Of a DNA stretch of 64,000 nucleotides, positions 31,564 through 43,294 are shown piece after piece. The position numbers and the translations under genes were made by a program. Source of the DNA: Prochilodus magdalenae (taxonomy: Eukaryota; Chordata; Actinopteri; Characiformes; Prochilodontidae); assembly GCA_024036415.1 (NCBI GenBank), contig JAMWET010000677.1:40001-104000 (forward strand), in the 5' to 3' direction. The notes beneath the pieces are model-generated. The model was not told where the DNA came from. It ran no database searches and saw only the letters and a program-made list of their open reading frames with translations. The stretch's first letter is position 1, and each line of letters starts with the position of its first letter.

Positions 31564-34500
31564 ACAGCCATGTCCCCTAACTAAAAGTACGGTCATGTTC
31601 CCTAACTAAAAGTACGGTCACGTTCCCTAACTAAAGGTACGGCCATGTCCCCTAACTAAAGGTACAGCCATGTCCCCTAACTAAAAGTACGGCCATGTTC
31701 CCTAACTAAAAGTACGGCCATGTTCCCCTAACTAAAGGTACGGCCATGTTCCCTAACTAAAAGTACAGCCATGTTCCCCTAACTAAAGGTACAGCCATGT
31801 TCCCTAACTAAAAGTACAGCCATGTTCCCCTAACTAAAGGTACAGCCATGTTCCCTAACTAAAAGTACAGCCATGTTCCCTAACTAAAAGTACAGCCATG
31901 TTCCCCTAACTAAAGGTACGTCCATGTTCCCTAACTAAAGATACAGCCATGTTCCCTAACTAAAGGTACAGCCATGTTCCCCTAACTAAAGGTACGGCCA
32001 TGTTCCCTAACTAAAGCTACAGCCATGTTCCCTAACTAAAAGTACAGCCATGTTCCCCTAACTAAAGGTACAGCCATGTTCCCTAACTAAAAGTACAGCC
32101 ATGTTCCCCTAACTAAAGGTACGTCCATGTTCCCTAACTAAAGATACAGCCATGTTCCCTAACTAAAGGTACAGCCATGTTCCCTAACTAAAGATACAGC
32201 CATGTTCCCTAACTAAAGATACAGCCATGTTCCCTAACTAAAGGTACAGTCATGTTCCCTAACTAAAGGTACAGCCATGTTCCTAACTAAAGGTACAGCC
32301 ATGTTCCCTAACTAAAGGTACGGCCATGTTCCCCTAACTAAAGCTACAGCCATGTTCCCTAACTAAAGGTACAGCCATGTTCCCTAGCTGAAGGCATGGC
32401 CATGTCCCCTAACTAAAGCTACAGCCGTGTTCCCTAACTAAAGGTACAGCCATGTTCCCTAACTAAAGCTACAGCCATGTCCCCTAACTAAAGGTACAGC
32501 CATGTTCCCTAACTAAAGCTACAGCCATGTCCCCTAACTAAAGGTACAGCCATGTTCCCTAACTAAAGGTACAGCCATGTTCCCTAGCTGAAGGCATGGC
32601 CATGTTCCCTAACTAAAGCTACAGCCATGTCCCCTAACTAAAGCTACAGCCATGTTCCCTAACTAAAGGTACAGCCATGTTCCCTAACTAAAGCTACAGC
32701 CATGTTCCCTAACTAAAAGGTACAGCCATGTTCCCTAACTAAAGCTACAGCCATGTTCCCTAACTAAAGCTACAGCCATGTTCCCTAAGTAAAGGTACGG
32801 CCATGTTCCCTAACTAAAGCTACAGCCATGTTCCCTAACTAAAGCTACAGCCATGTTCCCTAACTAAAGGTACAGCCATGTTCCCTAACTTAAGGTACAG
32901 CCATGTTCCCTAACTAAAGGTACAGCCATGTTCCCTAACTAAAGGTACAGCCATGTTCCCTAACTAAAGGTACAGCCATGTTCCCTAAGTAAAGGTACGG
33001 CCATGTCCCCTAACTAAAGCTACAGCCATGTCCCCTAACTAAAGGTACAGCCATGTTCCCTAACTAAAGGTACAGCCATGTCCCCTAACCAAAGCTACAG
33101 CCATGTCCCCTAACTAAAGGTACAGCCATGTTCCCTAACTAAAGGTACAGCCATGTCCCCTAACCAAAGCTACAGCCATGTCCCCTAACTAAAGGTACAG
33201 CCATGTTCCCTAACTAAAGCTACAGCCATGTTCCCTAACTAAAGCTACAGCCATGTTCCCTAACTAAAGGTACAGCCATGTTCCCTAACTTAAGGTACAG
33301 CCATGTTCCCTAACTTAAGGTACAGCCATGTCCCCTAACTAAAGCTACAGCCATGTTCCCTAACTAAAGCTACAGCCATGTTCCCTAACTAAAGCTACAG
33401 CCATGTTCCCTAACTAAAGGTACAGCCATGTTCCCTAACTTAAGGTACAGCCATGTTCCCTAACTAAAGCTACAGCCATGTTCCCTAACTAAAGCTACAG
33501 CCATGTTCCCCTAACTAAAGGTACGTCCATGTTCCCTAACTAAAGATACAGCCATGTTCCCTAACTAAAGGTACAGCCATGTTCCCTAACCAAAGATACA
33601 GCCATGTTCCCTAACTAAAGATACAGCCATGTTCCCTAACTAAAGGTACAGTCATGTTCCCTAACTAAAAGGTACAGCCATGTTCCCTAACTAAAGGTAC
33701 AGCCATGTTCCTAACTAAAGGTACAGCCATGTTCCCTAACTAAAGGTACGGCCATGTTCCCCTAACTAAAGCTACAGCCATGTTCCCTAACTAAAGGTAC
33801 AGCCATGTTCCCTAGCTGAAGGCATGGCCATGTCCCCTAACTAAAGCTACAGCCGTGTTCCCTAACTAAAGGTACAGCCATGTTCCCTAACTAAAGGTAC
33901 AGCCATGTTCCCTAGCTGAAGGCATGGCCATGTTCCCTTACTAAAGCTACAGCCATGTCCCCTAACTAAAGGTACAGCCATGTTCCCTAACTAAAGCTAC
34001 AGCCATGTCCCCTAACTAAAGGTACAGCCATGTTCCCTAACTAAAGGTACAGCCATGTTCCCTAGCTGAAGGCATGGCCATGTTCCCTAACTAAAGCTAC
34101 AGCCATGTCCCCTAACTAAAGCTACAGCCATGTTCCCTAACTAAAGGTACAGCCATGTTCCCTAACTAAAGCTACAGCCATGTTCCCTAACTAAAAGGTA
34201 CGACCATGTCCCCTAACTAAAGCTACAGCCATGTCCCCTAACTAAAGCTACAGCCATGTTCCCTAACTAAAGCTACAGCCATGTTCCCTAACTAAAGCTA
34301 CAGCCATGTTCCCTAACTAAAGCTACAGCCATGTTCCCTAAGTAAAGGTACGGCCATGTTCCCTAACTAAAGCTACAGCCATGTTCCCTAACTAAAGCTA
34401 CAGCCATGTTCCCTAACTAAAGCTACAGCCATGTTCCCTAACTAAAGGTACAGCCATGTTCCCTAACTAAAGGTACAGCCATGTTCCCTAACTAAAGGTA

Positions 34501-37406
34501 CAGCCATGTTCCCTAACTAAAGGTACAGCCATGTTCCCTAACTAAAGGTACAGCCATGTTCCCTAAGTAAAGGTACGGCCATGTCCCCTAACTAAAGCTA
34601 CAGCCATGTCCCCTAACTAAAGGTACAGCCATGTTCCCTAACTAAAGGTACAGCCATGTCCCCTAACCAAAGCTACAGCCATGTCCCCTAACTAAAGGTA
34701 CAGCCATGTTCCCTAACTAAAGGTACAGCCATGTCCCCTAACCAAAGCTACAGCCATGTCCCCTAACTAAAGCTACAGCCATGTTCCCTAACTAAAGCTA
34801 CAGCCATGTTCCCTAACTAAAGCTACAGCCATGTTCCCTAACTAAAGGTACAGCCATGTTCCCTAACTTAAGGTACAGCCATGTTCCCTAACTAAAGGTA
34901 CAGCCATGTTCCCTAACTAAAGGTACAGCCATGTTCCCTAAGTAAAGGTACGGCCATGTTCCCTAACTAAAGATACAGCCATGTTCCCTAACTAAAGCTA
35001 CAGCCATGTTCCCTAACTAAAGGTACGGCCATGTCCCCTAACTAAAGCTACAGCCATGTTCCCTAACTAAAGGTACGGCCATGTTCCCTAACTAAAGGTA
35101 CAGCCATGTTCCCTAACTAAAGGTACAGCCATGTTCCCTAACTAAAGGTACAGCCATGTTCCCTAACTAAAGGTACAGCCATGTCCCCTAACTAAAGCTA
35201 CAGCCATGTTCCCTAACTAAAGGTACAGCCATGTTCCCTAACTAAATTTACGGCCATGTTCCCTAACTAAAGCTACAGCCATGTTCCCTAACTAAAGGTA
35301 CGGCCATGTTCCCTAACTAAAGCTACAGCCATGTTCCCTAACTAAAGCTACAGCCATGTTCCCTAACTAAAGCTACAGCCATGTTCCCCTAACTAAAGGT
35401 ACGTCCATGTTCCCTAACTAAAGATACAGCCATGTTCCCTAACTAAAGATACAGCCATGTTCCCTAACTAAAGGTACAGTCATGTTCCCTAACTAAAAGG
35501 TACAGCCATGTTCCCTAACTAAAGGTACAGCCATGTTCCCTAACTAAAGATACAGCCATGTTCCCTAACTAAAGATACAGCCATGTTCCCTAACTAAAGG
35601 TACAGTCATGTTCCCTAACTAAAAGGTACAGCCATGTTCCCTAACTAAAGCTACAGCCATGTTCCCTAACTAAAGGTACAGCCATGTTCCCTAACTAAAG
35701 GTACGGCCATGTTCCCCTAACTAAAGCTACAGCCATGTTCCCTAACTAAAGGTACAGCCATGTTCCCTAGCTGAAGGCATGGCCATGTCCCCTAACTAAA
35801 GCTACAGCCGTGTTCCCTAACTAAAGGTACAGCCATGTTCCCTAACTAAAGGTACAGCCATGTTCCCTAGCTGAAGGCATGGCCATGTTCCCTAACTAAA
35901 GCTACAGCCATGTCCCCTAACTAAAGGTACAGCCATGTTCCCTAACTAAAGCTACAGCCATGTCCCCTAACTAAAGGTACAGCCATGTTCCCTAACTAAA
36001 GGTACAGCCATGTTCCCTAGCTGAAGGCATGGCCATGTTCCCTAACTAAAGCTACAGCCATGTCCCCTAACTAAAGCTACAGCCATGTTCCCTAACTAAA
36101 GGTACAGCCATGTTCCCTAACTAAAGCTACAGCCATGTTCCCTAACTAAAAGGTACGACCATGTCCCCTAACTAAAGCTACAGCCATGTTCCCTAACTAA
36201 AGCTACAGCCATGTTCCCTAACTAAAGCTACAGCCATGTTCCCTAAGTAAAGGTAAGGCCATGTTCCCTAACTAAAGCTACAGCCATGTTCCCTAACTAA
36301 AGCTACAGCCATGTTCCCTAACTAAAGCTACAGCCATGTTCCCTAACTAAAGGTACAGCCATGTTCCCTAACTAAAGGTACAGCCATGTTCCCTAACTTA
36401 AGGTACAGCCATGTTCCCTAACTAAAGGTACGGCCATGTTCCCTAACTAAAGGTACAGCCATGTTCCCTAACTAAAGCTACAGCCATGTTCCCTAAGTAA
36501 AGGTAAGGCCATGTTCCCTAACTAAAGCTACAGCCATGTTCCCTAACTAAAGCTACAGCCATGTTCCCTAACTAAAGCTACAGCCATGTTCCCTAACTAA
36601 AGGTACAGCCATGTTCCCTAACTAAAGGTACAGCCATGTTCCCTAACTTAAGGTACAGCCATGTTCCCTAACTAAAGGTACGGCCATGTTCCCTAACTAA
36701 AGGTACAGCCATGTTCCCTAACTAAAGGTACAGCCATGTTCCCTAAGTAAAGGTACGGCCATGTCCCCTAACTAAAGCTACAGCCATGTCCCCTAACTAA
36801 AGGTACAGCCATGTTCCCTAACTAAAGCTACAGCCATGTTCCCTAACTAAAGCTACAGCCATGTTCCCTAACTAAATTTACAGCCATGTTCCCTAACTAA
36901 AGGTACGGCCATGTTCCCTAACTAAAGGTACGGCCATGTCCCCTAACTAAAGGTACGGCCATGTCCCCTAACTAAAGGTACAGCCATGTTCCCTAACTAA
37001 ATTTACGGCCATGTTCCCTAACTAAAGATACAGCCATGTTCCCTAACTAAAGGTACAGCCATGTTCCCTAACTAAAGGTACAGCCATGTTCCCCTAACTA
37101 AATTTACGGCCATGTTCCCTAACTAAAGGTACAGCCATGTTCCCTAACTAAAGGTACAGCCATGTTCCCTAACTAAAGGTACAGCCATGTTCCCCTAACT
37201 AAAGGTACAGCCATGTTCCCCTAACTAAAGGTACAGCCATGTTCCCTAGCTGAAGGCATGCCCATGTCCCCTAACTAAAGGTACAGCCATGTTCCCTAAC
37301 TAAAGGTACAGCCATGTTCCCTAACTAAAGGTACAGCCATGTTCCCTAACTAAAGGTACAGCCATGTTCCCTAACTAAAGGTACGGCCACGTTCCCTGAC
37401 TGAGAG
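31564..37406 (+). repeat. 25-bp minisatellite array, about 230 units
   Basis: A 5.8-kb head-to-tail array of the 25-mer GGTACAGCCATGTTCCCTAA plus CTAAA. The period was measured by line position (for example TTCCC at 32881 and 32906). Variants include GCTACAG, GATACAG, GGTACGG, a 26-bp TTCCCC form, and GGCATGGCC after CTAGCTGAA. Variants occur in blocks. CTAGCTGAAGGCATGGCC is at about 32388, 32584, 33812, 33911, 34061, 35766, 35866, 36017 and 37247. The triplet 33812/33911/34061 repeats about 1955 bp later. 25 is not a multiple of 3, and stops occur in every frame, so it does not encode a repeat protein. Confidence 0.98.
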
Positions 37407-38017
37407 TATGTACCACCTCAGTGACAGGAGGGTTACTGGCTTTTGTGTGAATTATTAATACATAGATTTAATACATTTATTTAATAGTTTTGCTTGTTGT
37501 CATAAAGGGTTCTAATAATTCTGAAACTGATTACTGTATATACTTTAGATACAGGCATCTGTTTATTTATACTGCCGATATGTGCACATTTGTTCCTTGC
37601 TCAAAATTTGTGATTCGTGTCTTGAAGTTTCATGTCAAAACACTGTACGTCAATCCGTAAGTAGTTTGGGTATAAAGAGCTTTGATGCGACATTTGAGTA
37701 ATGCCCACTTCCAACACTGTACAACTCTGTACATCATTAAAAAGTAATAATAATTATGAAAGCGGTGCTTAATCTAATTAGCAGTGAAACCCTTCATCTA
37801 TTAAATCTATTCATTTATTAAGTAATAATTAAAAGTCCTCATAATTACCCATGAAGGCATTAGGGAACACATCCTCGGTAGAGAACGTTTTAAATATGGG
37901 ATTTTCTCCTAAATGTAACATATATCATCATACTGGAAAAATACAACATTAACTATGTAAGTGCAGCAATTTTTGCACAGGACATTTGTAATGGGTAGAA
38001 GTGTGTTCGCCTGCCGC
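37407..38017. other. No recognised feature
   Basis: AT-rich flank of the 25-bp array. No gene, repeat or target duplication marks the array's end. Confidence 0.3.
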
Positions 38018-38117
38018 GGGATGTGTACTGGTCCTCACTTCAGTCAATGAATTCTTCTGTATTCTTCCAGTGGCAGGCAGCCTTTCCAGTAGTTTGCTAA
38101 ATTTCCTTCGGGATCAG
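38018..38117 (+). repeat. LINE 3' tail, non-LTR family not resolved
   Basis: AAATTTCCTTCGGGATCAGT followed by (ATCT)n is the usual 3' end of a group of fish non-LTR elements, which end in a GGGATCAATAAAGTATCT-like word plus a tetranucleotide run. Only about 100 bases remain. Confidence 0.45.
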
Positions 38118-38160
38118 TATCTATCTATCTATATATCTATCTATCCATCCATCCATCCAT
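38118..38160. repeat. (ATCT)n/(ATCC)n microsatellite
   Basis: ATCT repeats grading into ATCC, at the end of the LINE tail and directly before the SINE. Confidence 0.95.
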
Positions 38161-38367
38161 TCATGGTATTTAGCTGACGCTCTTATCCAGAGCGACTTAC
38201 AAGGTTAATCATATTACAGGTAGGCCAATGTAGTGTTAGGAGTCTTGCCCACGGACTCTTATTGGTGTAGCACAGCATAGTCACCCAGCTTGGGATTCGA
38301 ACCCCAGTCTCCCATGTGTGGTAGTGGATACTTGGTGGGTAGTGGTGTTATCCGCTGAGCTAATCCA
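38157..38367 (-). mobile_element. tRNA-derived SINE, inverted
   Basis: Reads inverted. The tRNA-like head is at the right, with an A box at 38352-38362 (inverted TAGCTCAGCGG) and a B box at 38293-38303 (inverted GGTTCGAATCC). The left border has the L2-type tail TGGTATTTAGCTGACGCTCT, TATCCAGAGCGACTTACAA. The body (ACTCTTATTGGTGTAGC region) matches the SINE at 43640. This is a standard SINE plan: RNA polymerase III promoter plus a LINE-borrowed 3' end. Confidence 0.85.
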
Positions 38368-38490
38368 TCCATCCATCCATCCATCCATCCATCCATCCAT
38401 CCATCCATCCATCCATCCATCCATCCATCCATCCATCCATCCATCCATCCATCCATCCATCCATCCATCCATCCATCCATCCATCCATCT
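38363..38490. repeat. (ATCC)n microsatellite, about 125 bp
   Basis: About 31 ATCC units abutting the tRNA head of the SINE. Met-Asp-Gly-Trp repeats in the minus frames are artefacts. Confidence 0.97.
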
Positions 38491-39289
38491 GAAGTTCATC
38501 ATGTTTGATCAAGGGTGCCAAAACCTTTGCATGCAGCTCTATAAGGATATGTGCCATCCCTGATGTCGAAGCCTAACAACGGTAATAGCTATTGCACTAT
38601 CAATCACCATCACAGTTGAGGAGAATAGGACGAGGAGGTAATGATGAAGAGCCGTAGATGAAAATGGCTCGGAAGGACGTTCATCCGTTCGAAGGCTGAA
38701 GGATAACAAACTTGACTTATGCAAAATCCCCTGACCTGTGGGGTCACGTTTATCTACAGTGCAGCCTGCTGAGCCAGCCATTTGTTTGTCTGCAACCAGG
38801 CCAGGCTAAAGAAAGCTAATCCATACGACCTTTGCATACCACGAGGCCTAGTTTGTCTTCACTTGTCCCCCATGCTTGAATGGAAATGTTAGTCAAATTA
38901 GGTAGAACACAATGATGGTGAACACTAGATTGATTAGGCAATGTACTGCAGGTGAATTGGCCCTCAGTGACATACAAGGGTTTAGAAGTAAGTGAGGCAT
39001 TACTGGTCATTTGGCTGAGGCGTCTTCTTGCTTGAAATTCATAGAGAATACAATAGATATATTTATCAATGTATTTTATGGAAATGAATCTAAGAATGTT
39101 TGTTTTTTTGTTTTATATTATACTTTAGTATTCTCTGTGGAAAAAAATTATTAGTAAGTTACTCCTAAACTTAATAAAAAACTATATTTGCAATCAACTC
39201 AAGTCCACTAATTTAAAGATATGATATTATATTGCATATTAGTTGCTATATAACTAACTAGCAATCAGTTAGCTAACTCAGAAGGAAGC
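38491..39289. other. No recognised feature
   Basis: Mixed, then AT-rich from 39040. No coding or repeat signal. Confidence 0.3.
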
Positions 39290-40125
39290 AACCAACAGGG
39301 ATAAAAGTTCGTTGGTAGGTTTGACATTGTGAGCCATGCAAAAATTTCAAGTTTCCTGTTGAGCCATGCATGTAAGGACATGTCTTATCGTCGTACCTGA
39401 CTGACTATATAAGGTCAACCGGTTGCATGTGTTTTCCATTCTGACTCATGCTGTTGTGTTGGTAGCATCCGTTGTAAGTGCTACGGAGAAGAGTTGGAAA
39501 GCAATTGGAGCAGTTAAAAGCGCGATCACATCGTAGGGCTCCAGGAAGTGGGATGGTCTCTTTGACATATTGTGCCCCATACCTGACATGCGGATGTTAC
39601 CATAGCACGCTGTTGGCAGCAGTGGATAGAACAAAGCACTCACCGGTTACACGAAGCATCTGGGAGATCTACACCAACCGTGGAGCGACAGAACGGACAG
39701 ATTCAGATATGCACAAACTGACATGATTGTGGACACACAGGAAGCAGTGATGCCCTCCATGAGTCGGCCTCCATGTAAGTGGCAGCAAGACGCAAAACCA
39801 CATGCACGCAGGACGTTCAGACGACTGCCCTTAACACCATGTCAACATCTCCAAAGACTGCTATGGAGTTGTGCCTGACTGACTGAATGGCAGCCGATTA
39901 TCTTCAGTGCTGTTGAGTCCTGCTTTTGTCTTGGTGGGGGACGACCAAAGTATATGTGTGTGGAGGTGCCATGGTCACAGACCACCTCTACAACTGCAAA
40001 CCAAGACATATGCAAGTTACATTAGCAAAGCATACAAGGCGGTAGCAAACATGGTGCCTCGAATCCATACTGAATCTGTATCTGTAGCTCAATAAATATT
40101 ACCCATATCAGTCTAACTTTGCAGT
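39290..40125 (+). pseudogene. Longest copy of a decayed Tc1/mariner-like element
   Basis: The transposase can be followed in pieces. A C-D-linker part reads RRLPLTPC and RLLWSCA. The first catalytic region reads SPAFVLVGDDQSICVWR in frame 39907-40095 (relatives have ESRFCLGGDDNRVRVWR). The C-terminus reads TESVSVAQ before AATAAATATTACCCATATCA. Frames shift many times and stops are frequent. Members of the same family lie at 925, 1726, 10195, 30025, 43295 and 57640, several of them truncated. Confidence 0.6.
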
Positions 40126-40139
40126 GAAAGTCTCGTTCC

Positions 40140-40470
40140 ATGTGTGGAAAATGGCTCCAGAGCAGACGTTAATGATTGGCTAAAAGGAATGACTGCATGT
40201 GGGCGTGTCAAAGACCATAGTGTGAAGGAAGTAGCTGAATCTGCAGGTGTATGGAAGCGTATGGTCCTACAGGTCTACCAGAAGTGGCTGTAATCCCAGT
40301 CTACAGGGAATTAGTAAATCAGAATTCTGACAGGGAAGGTGTCCACCAAATCCCGCCCAACTGACCAGTTCTTAAATACAAGAGTGTCTGAACACTGATG
40401 TGGCCTACATCCCGAAACTTGACCAGTCCATGCCAAATACAGTCGCAGCTATCATTGGTGCTCATGGAGG
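40140..40470 (+). pseudogene. Transposase helix-turn-helix fragment
   Basis: Encodes, with a stop, DHSVKEVAESAGVWKRMVLQ then VYQKWL. This is the N-terminal DNA-binding helix-turn-helix of a Tc1/mariner-type transposase and matches the inverted copy at 50155-50455 closely. Downstream the frame decays. Confidence 0.55.
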
Positions 40471-40625
40471 TGTTTGGTTACACGCTATTCGGTAGATGAC
40501 TCATGTTTGTCCGGTGAGCTTTCATGTTTCCATGTATACTTACTTATTAATATTATATTAGTTTTTATTTATCAAATCTACACATGTCTGCATTTGAGTG
40601 CATTTCACTTGCTGCCTTACTTCTA

Positions 40626-41138
40626 CAGGGGTTGGACAATGAAACTGAAACATCTGTCATTTTAGTGTGGGAGGTCTCATGGCTAAATTGGACCAGCCTG
40701 GTGGCCAATCTTCATTAATTGCACCAGTAAGAGCAGAGTGTGAAGGTTCAGTTAGCAGGTAAGAGCAGTTCTGCTCAAAGTACTGCAATGCACACAACAT
40801 TATGGGTGACATACCAGAGTTCAAAAGAGGACAAACTGTTGGTGCACGTCTTGCTGGCGCATCTGTGACCAAGACAGCAAGTCTTTGTGATGTATTAAGA
40901 GCCACGGTAATGTCAGCATACCACCAAGAAGGACGAACCTCCACCAGCATCACGTAGTGACCTGGCCACTATCCTGCAAAAAGAATGGCTTAAAGTCCCT
41001 CTGACCACTGTGCAGGACTTGTATACGTCCTTCCCAAGACGAACTGACGCTGTATTGGCCTCAAAAGGAGGCCCTACACCTACTAATAAATGATTGTGGT
41101 CTAAAACCAGGTGTTTCAGTTTCATTGTCCAACCCCTG
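40626..41138 (+). mobile_element. 513-bp Tc1 deletion derivative with intact ends
   Basis: Left end CAGGGGTTGGACAATGAAAC; right end, inverted, identical for those 20 bases. TA flanks both sides (40624-40625, 41139-41140). Inside are parts of the transposase region (GAGTTCAAAAGAGGACAAAC, ACATACCAGAGTTC), but most of the ~1.2-kb element is deleted. Complete ends suggest it moved or was copied as a MITE-like deletion derivative. Open frames inside are not coding. Confidence 0.88.
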
Positions 41139-41140
41139 TA

Positions 41141-42385
41141 TTTCTTATGGCTAATACAATAATAAATAATGTATTGGTATGTAACATAATAGGGCATATG
41201 TAATAATGCATACAATCATGTTATGATCATAAAATGCCATACTTACTTCACTTAAGTGCCCTTTCAGCGATTAGTAAATGTGCAAGGGGTCAAACTGCCT
41301 TAAGCAGAGAATGGTTATGTGTATAGAATTCCACACGTAAAGCCAATAAGCTGTATTTAAATTTTAAAATATGTACATATGATTTTACTTGTCATGGGCA
41401 TAATTCTATATTCATATATAAATGAAAGTATGCTTGAAAAAAATGCTTTTCTTAATAAATACGCTTTTAATGAGCACTTAAATGCCGTTTTTCTTTCACA
41501 GCGGCTACCGAGCTCAACTCTGAAGACAGATAAGTAGCCATTAAGACTGAAGAGAAGCCTTCAGCTATACAGTGACTCTTCCCATTTGAATTGTCAAGGC
41601 TAAGCCGATCCAAGGATGCCTCAATCTTTTGCTTTCTCACCGAGCGCCTGACAATTCAATTGTGTTTCGCTTAGCCAGACAACCCAGACATCATCCTGGG
41701 TTGATCAGAATAAAAGAAATCAAACAGGCTTTGTGTTTCTGATTGTCTTGCCGCACGTATGAGTGCAGATGGCAAGAGAAGATGTAAAGGCCTGCCTTGA
41801 ATAATAACGCTTTTGTTTTTTGTACTTGCTCGTTGCCCGCTCTACCTCAGCATCTCACATAAGCATACCAGCTACCTACATCATCAGCACTCAGCCAGGC
41901 CATCGGCTTTCTCCTGCGGCACGTTCTAGTTTGTAGCGGATATGTAGGCTCCAGCCAAATCAACAGATGTGTCACTTTCCATTTGAGTCAAACTGTGACT
42001 GGGCTGCCAATCATCTTTAAATACCTCAGTCTCGCTGCGAGGGCCTCACCTCGGAGGCTCGGCTCATTTCACGTCCGACCCAAAAGCACCGCATTACCAT
42101 ACACTTCATCAGGTGATGCTGGAGTCAGGCGCCATGCATCTAGTGGCGCCTTCTCAGTCCTGATTTCCGCGCGATGGGTTTTGTGTACTCTTCGCAGTTT
42201 GCAGGACGCTGCTTTCATGTTTGATTGCCAGGCTGGATTGCGAATTTGTCAACGCCTGTTTGATCAGAAGCAGCCTCCTCCTGCCCTCATCCAAGGTGTG
42301 GGGGTAACTTGGACCCTATACGCTATATGTCCCTTTGTCTGCGTGTCTAGCTTGTGTAATTTTCATAGCATTGCCAACTGAAAGG
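41141..42385. other. No gene; candidate conserved non-coding block
   Basis: 41500-42330 has balanced composition without repeats, including CAATTCAATTGTGTTTCGC and TTTGAATTGTCAAGGC words. It could be a conserved regulatory block; this cannot be tested here. The 132-codon plus frame at 41983-42381 has no recognisable domain. Confidence 0.25.
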
Positions 42386-42690
42386 GATGCTGTGGTGCTG
42401 AACATGAGCCCCAGCTTTGGGTTGTGGAGCACTGTATTCTCTAGGGAGATGGAGCTCCATCCAGTTCCTTTGGGATGAGCTGAAGTGGTGCTCATGATCC
42501 AGAACTAATCATCCAATATCCAATCTGACCTCACCATTGCTCCTGTGGGTGAATGCAAATCCAGCGCTCCTACATCTACTGCAAAGCCTTCCAGGAAATA
42601 AGAAGAGAACCTGTTACTGTAGTAAAGGAGGACGAAGAAACACTGACGGGCAGCTGTCCATAAACTTTTGGACGCATGAGATACCATTGC
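42386..42690 (+). pseudogene. Tc1 transposase C-terminal fragment
   Basis: Matches, in order, the end of the CACTATATGG-type Tc1 family: CCTTTGGGATGAGCTGAAGT, CTGACCTCACCATTGCTCC, GCAAAGCCTTCCAGGAAA and CTGTCCATAAACTTTTGGAC. Frames are broken by stops. It may be the partner end of the fragment at 20217, but at 22 kb they are separate insertions. Confidence 0.6.
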
Positions 42691-42959
42691 TGACAAACTG
42701 TCTGTGATTAAAGCTCCCACAAGGGTCTTGGGGAGATTGATTTCTCAGGTTTCCTGGAAAATAAACAAGGAATTAACATGTAACTAAATCATTTGGATCG
42801 GTTTGATGTGGAATGCACAATTCTAAAGAAACGTAGAGTCTGAATTGATCACAGTGGTGACGATAAGAACCAGACCTATAAAGTAATGCCTCTAAACACT
42901 CAACCATAGAAAGTCATTTCCTGTAATGGCTACAAATACATTGCCTTAGGTATGGGAAA

Positions 42960-43290
42960 TTGTTTTTGAAAATCTCCAAGAGCACTTTTGCCAAAACCAT
43001 CCCTCCTTCCCTTCATCCATCTATCTTCCTATACAGCTTAATCCAGTCTAGGATGGCGGCTGCAATAAGGAAAGCAGAGAAGACGGCTCTACCCCTGCGA
43101 CTTCCTCTGGCTCATTCTGGGGAATCCCAAACCGTTCCCAAGCCAGCTTGGAGATACAGTCCCTCCAGGAGGTCCTGGGACGACCTCTGAGTCTCTTCCC
43201 AGTTGGCCTATTCTTGGTAAACCTCCGAATGCGAAGTGACTAGAAGGCATCTGAATCTGATGCCTGAACCACCTCAGCTGGCTCCTTTCA
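42960..43290 (+). repeat. Fish dispersed repeat, degenerate
   Basis: GGGGAATCCCAAACCGTTCC, AAGCCAGCTTGGAGATACAG, TCCTGGGACGACCTCTGAG and TGCCTGAACCACCTCAGCTG fit a very common fish non-LTR-associated repeat (GGGGGAATCCCGAGGCGTTCC type). The family is not resolved. The short frames in it are incidental. Confidence 0.5.
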
Positions 43291-43294
43291 GCCA

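Noticed and set aside
31564..37406. Could the 25-bp array be a CRISPR array?
   Set aside because: The repeats are contiguous with no unique spacers, there are no cas genes, and the surrounding DNA is vertebrate.
31564..37406. Telomere-like CCCTAA hexamer in every 25-bp unit
   Set aside because: Only one hexamer per unit, followed by CT rather than another CCCTAA. It does not fit the TRF-type TTAGGGTTA site, so there is no support for an interstitial telomere.
38259..38563. Met-Asp-Gly-Trp and Ile-His-Pro-Ser repeat proteins
   Set aside because: Translation of (ATCC)n on both strands.
41983..42381. 132-codon plus-strand frame as a gene
   Set aside because: No recognisable domain or start context; it sits next to a decayed Tc1 fragment.
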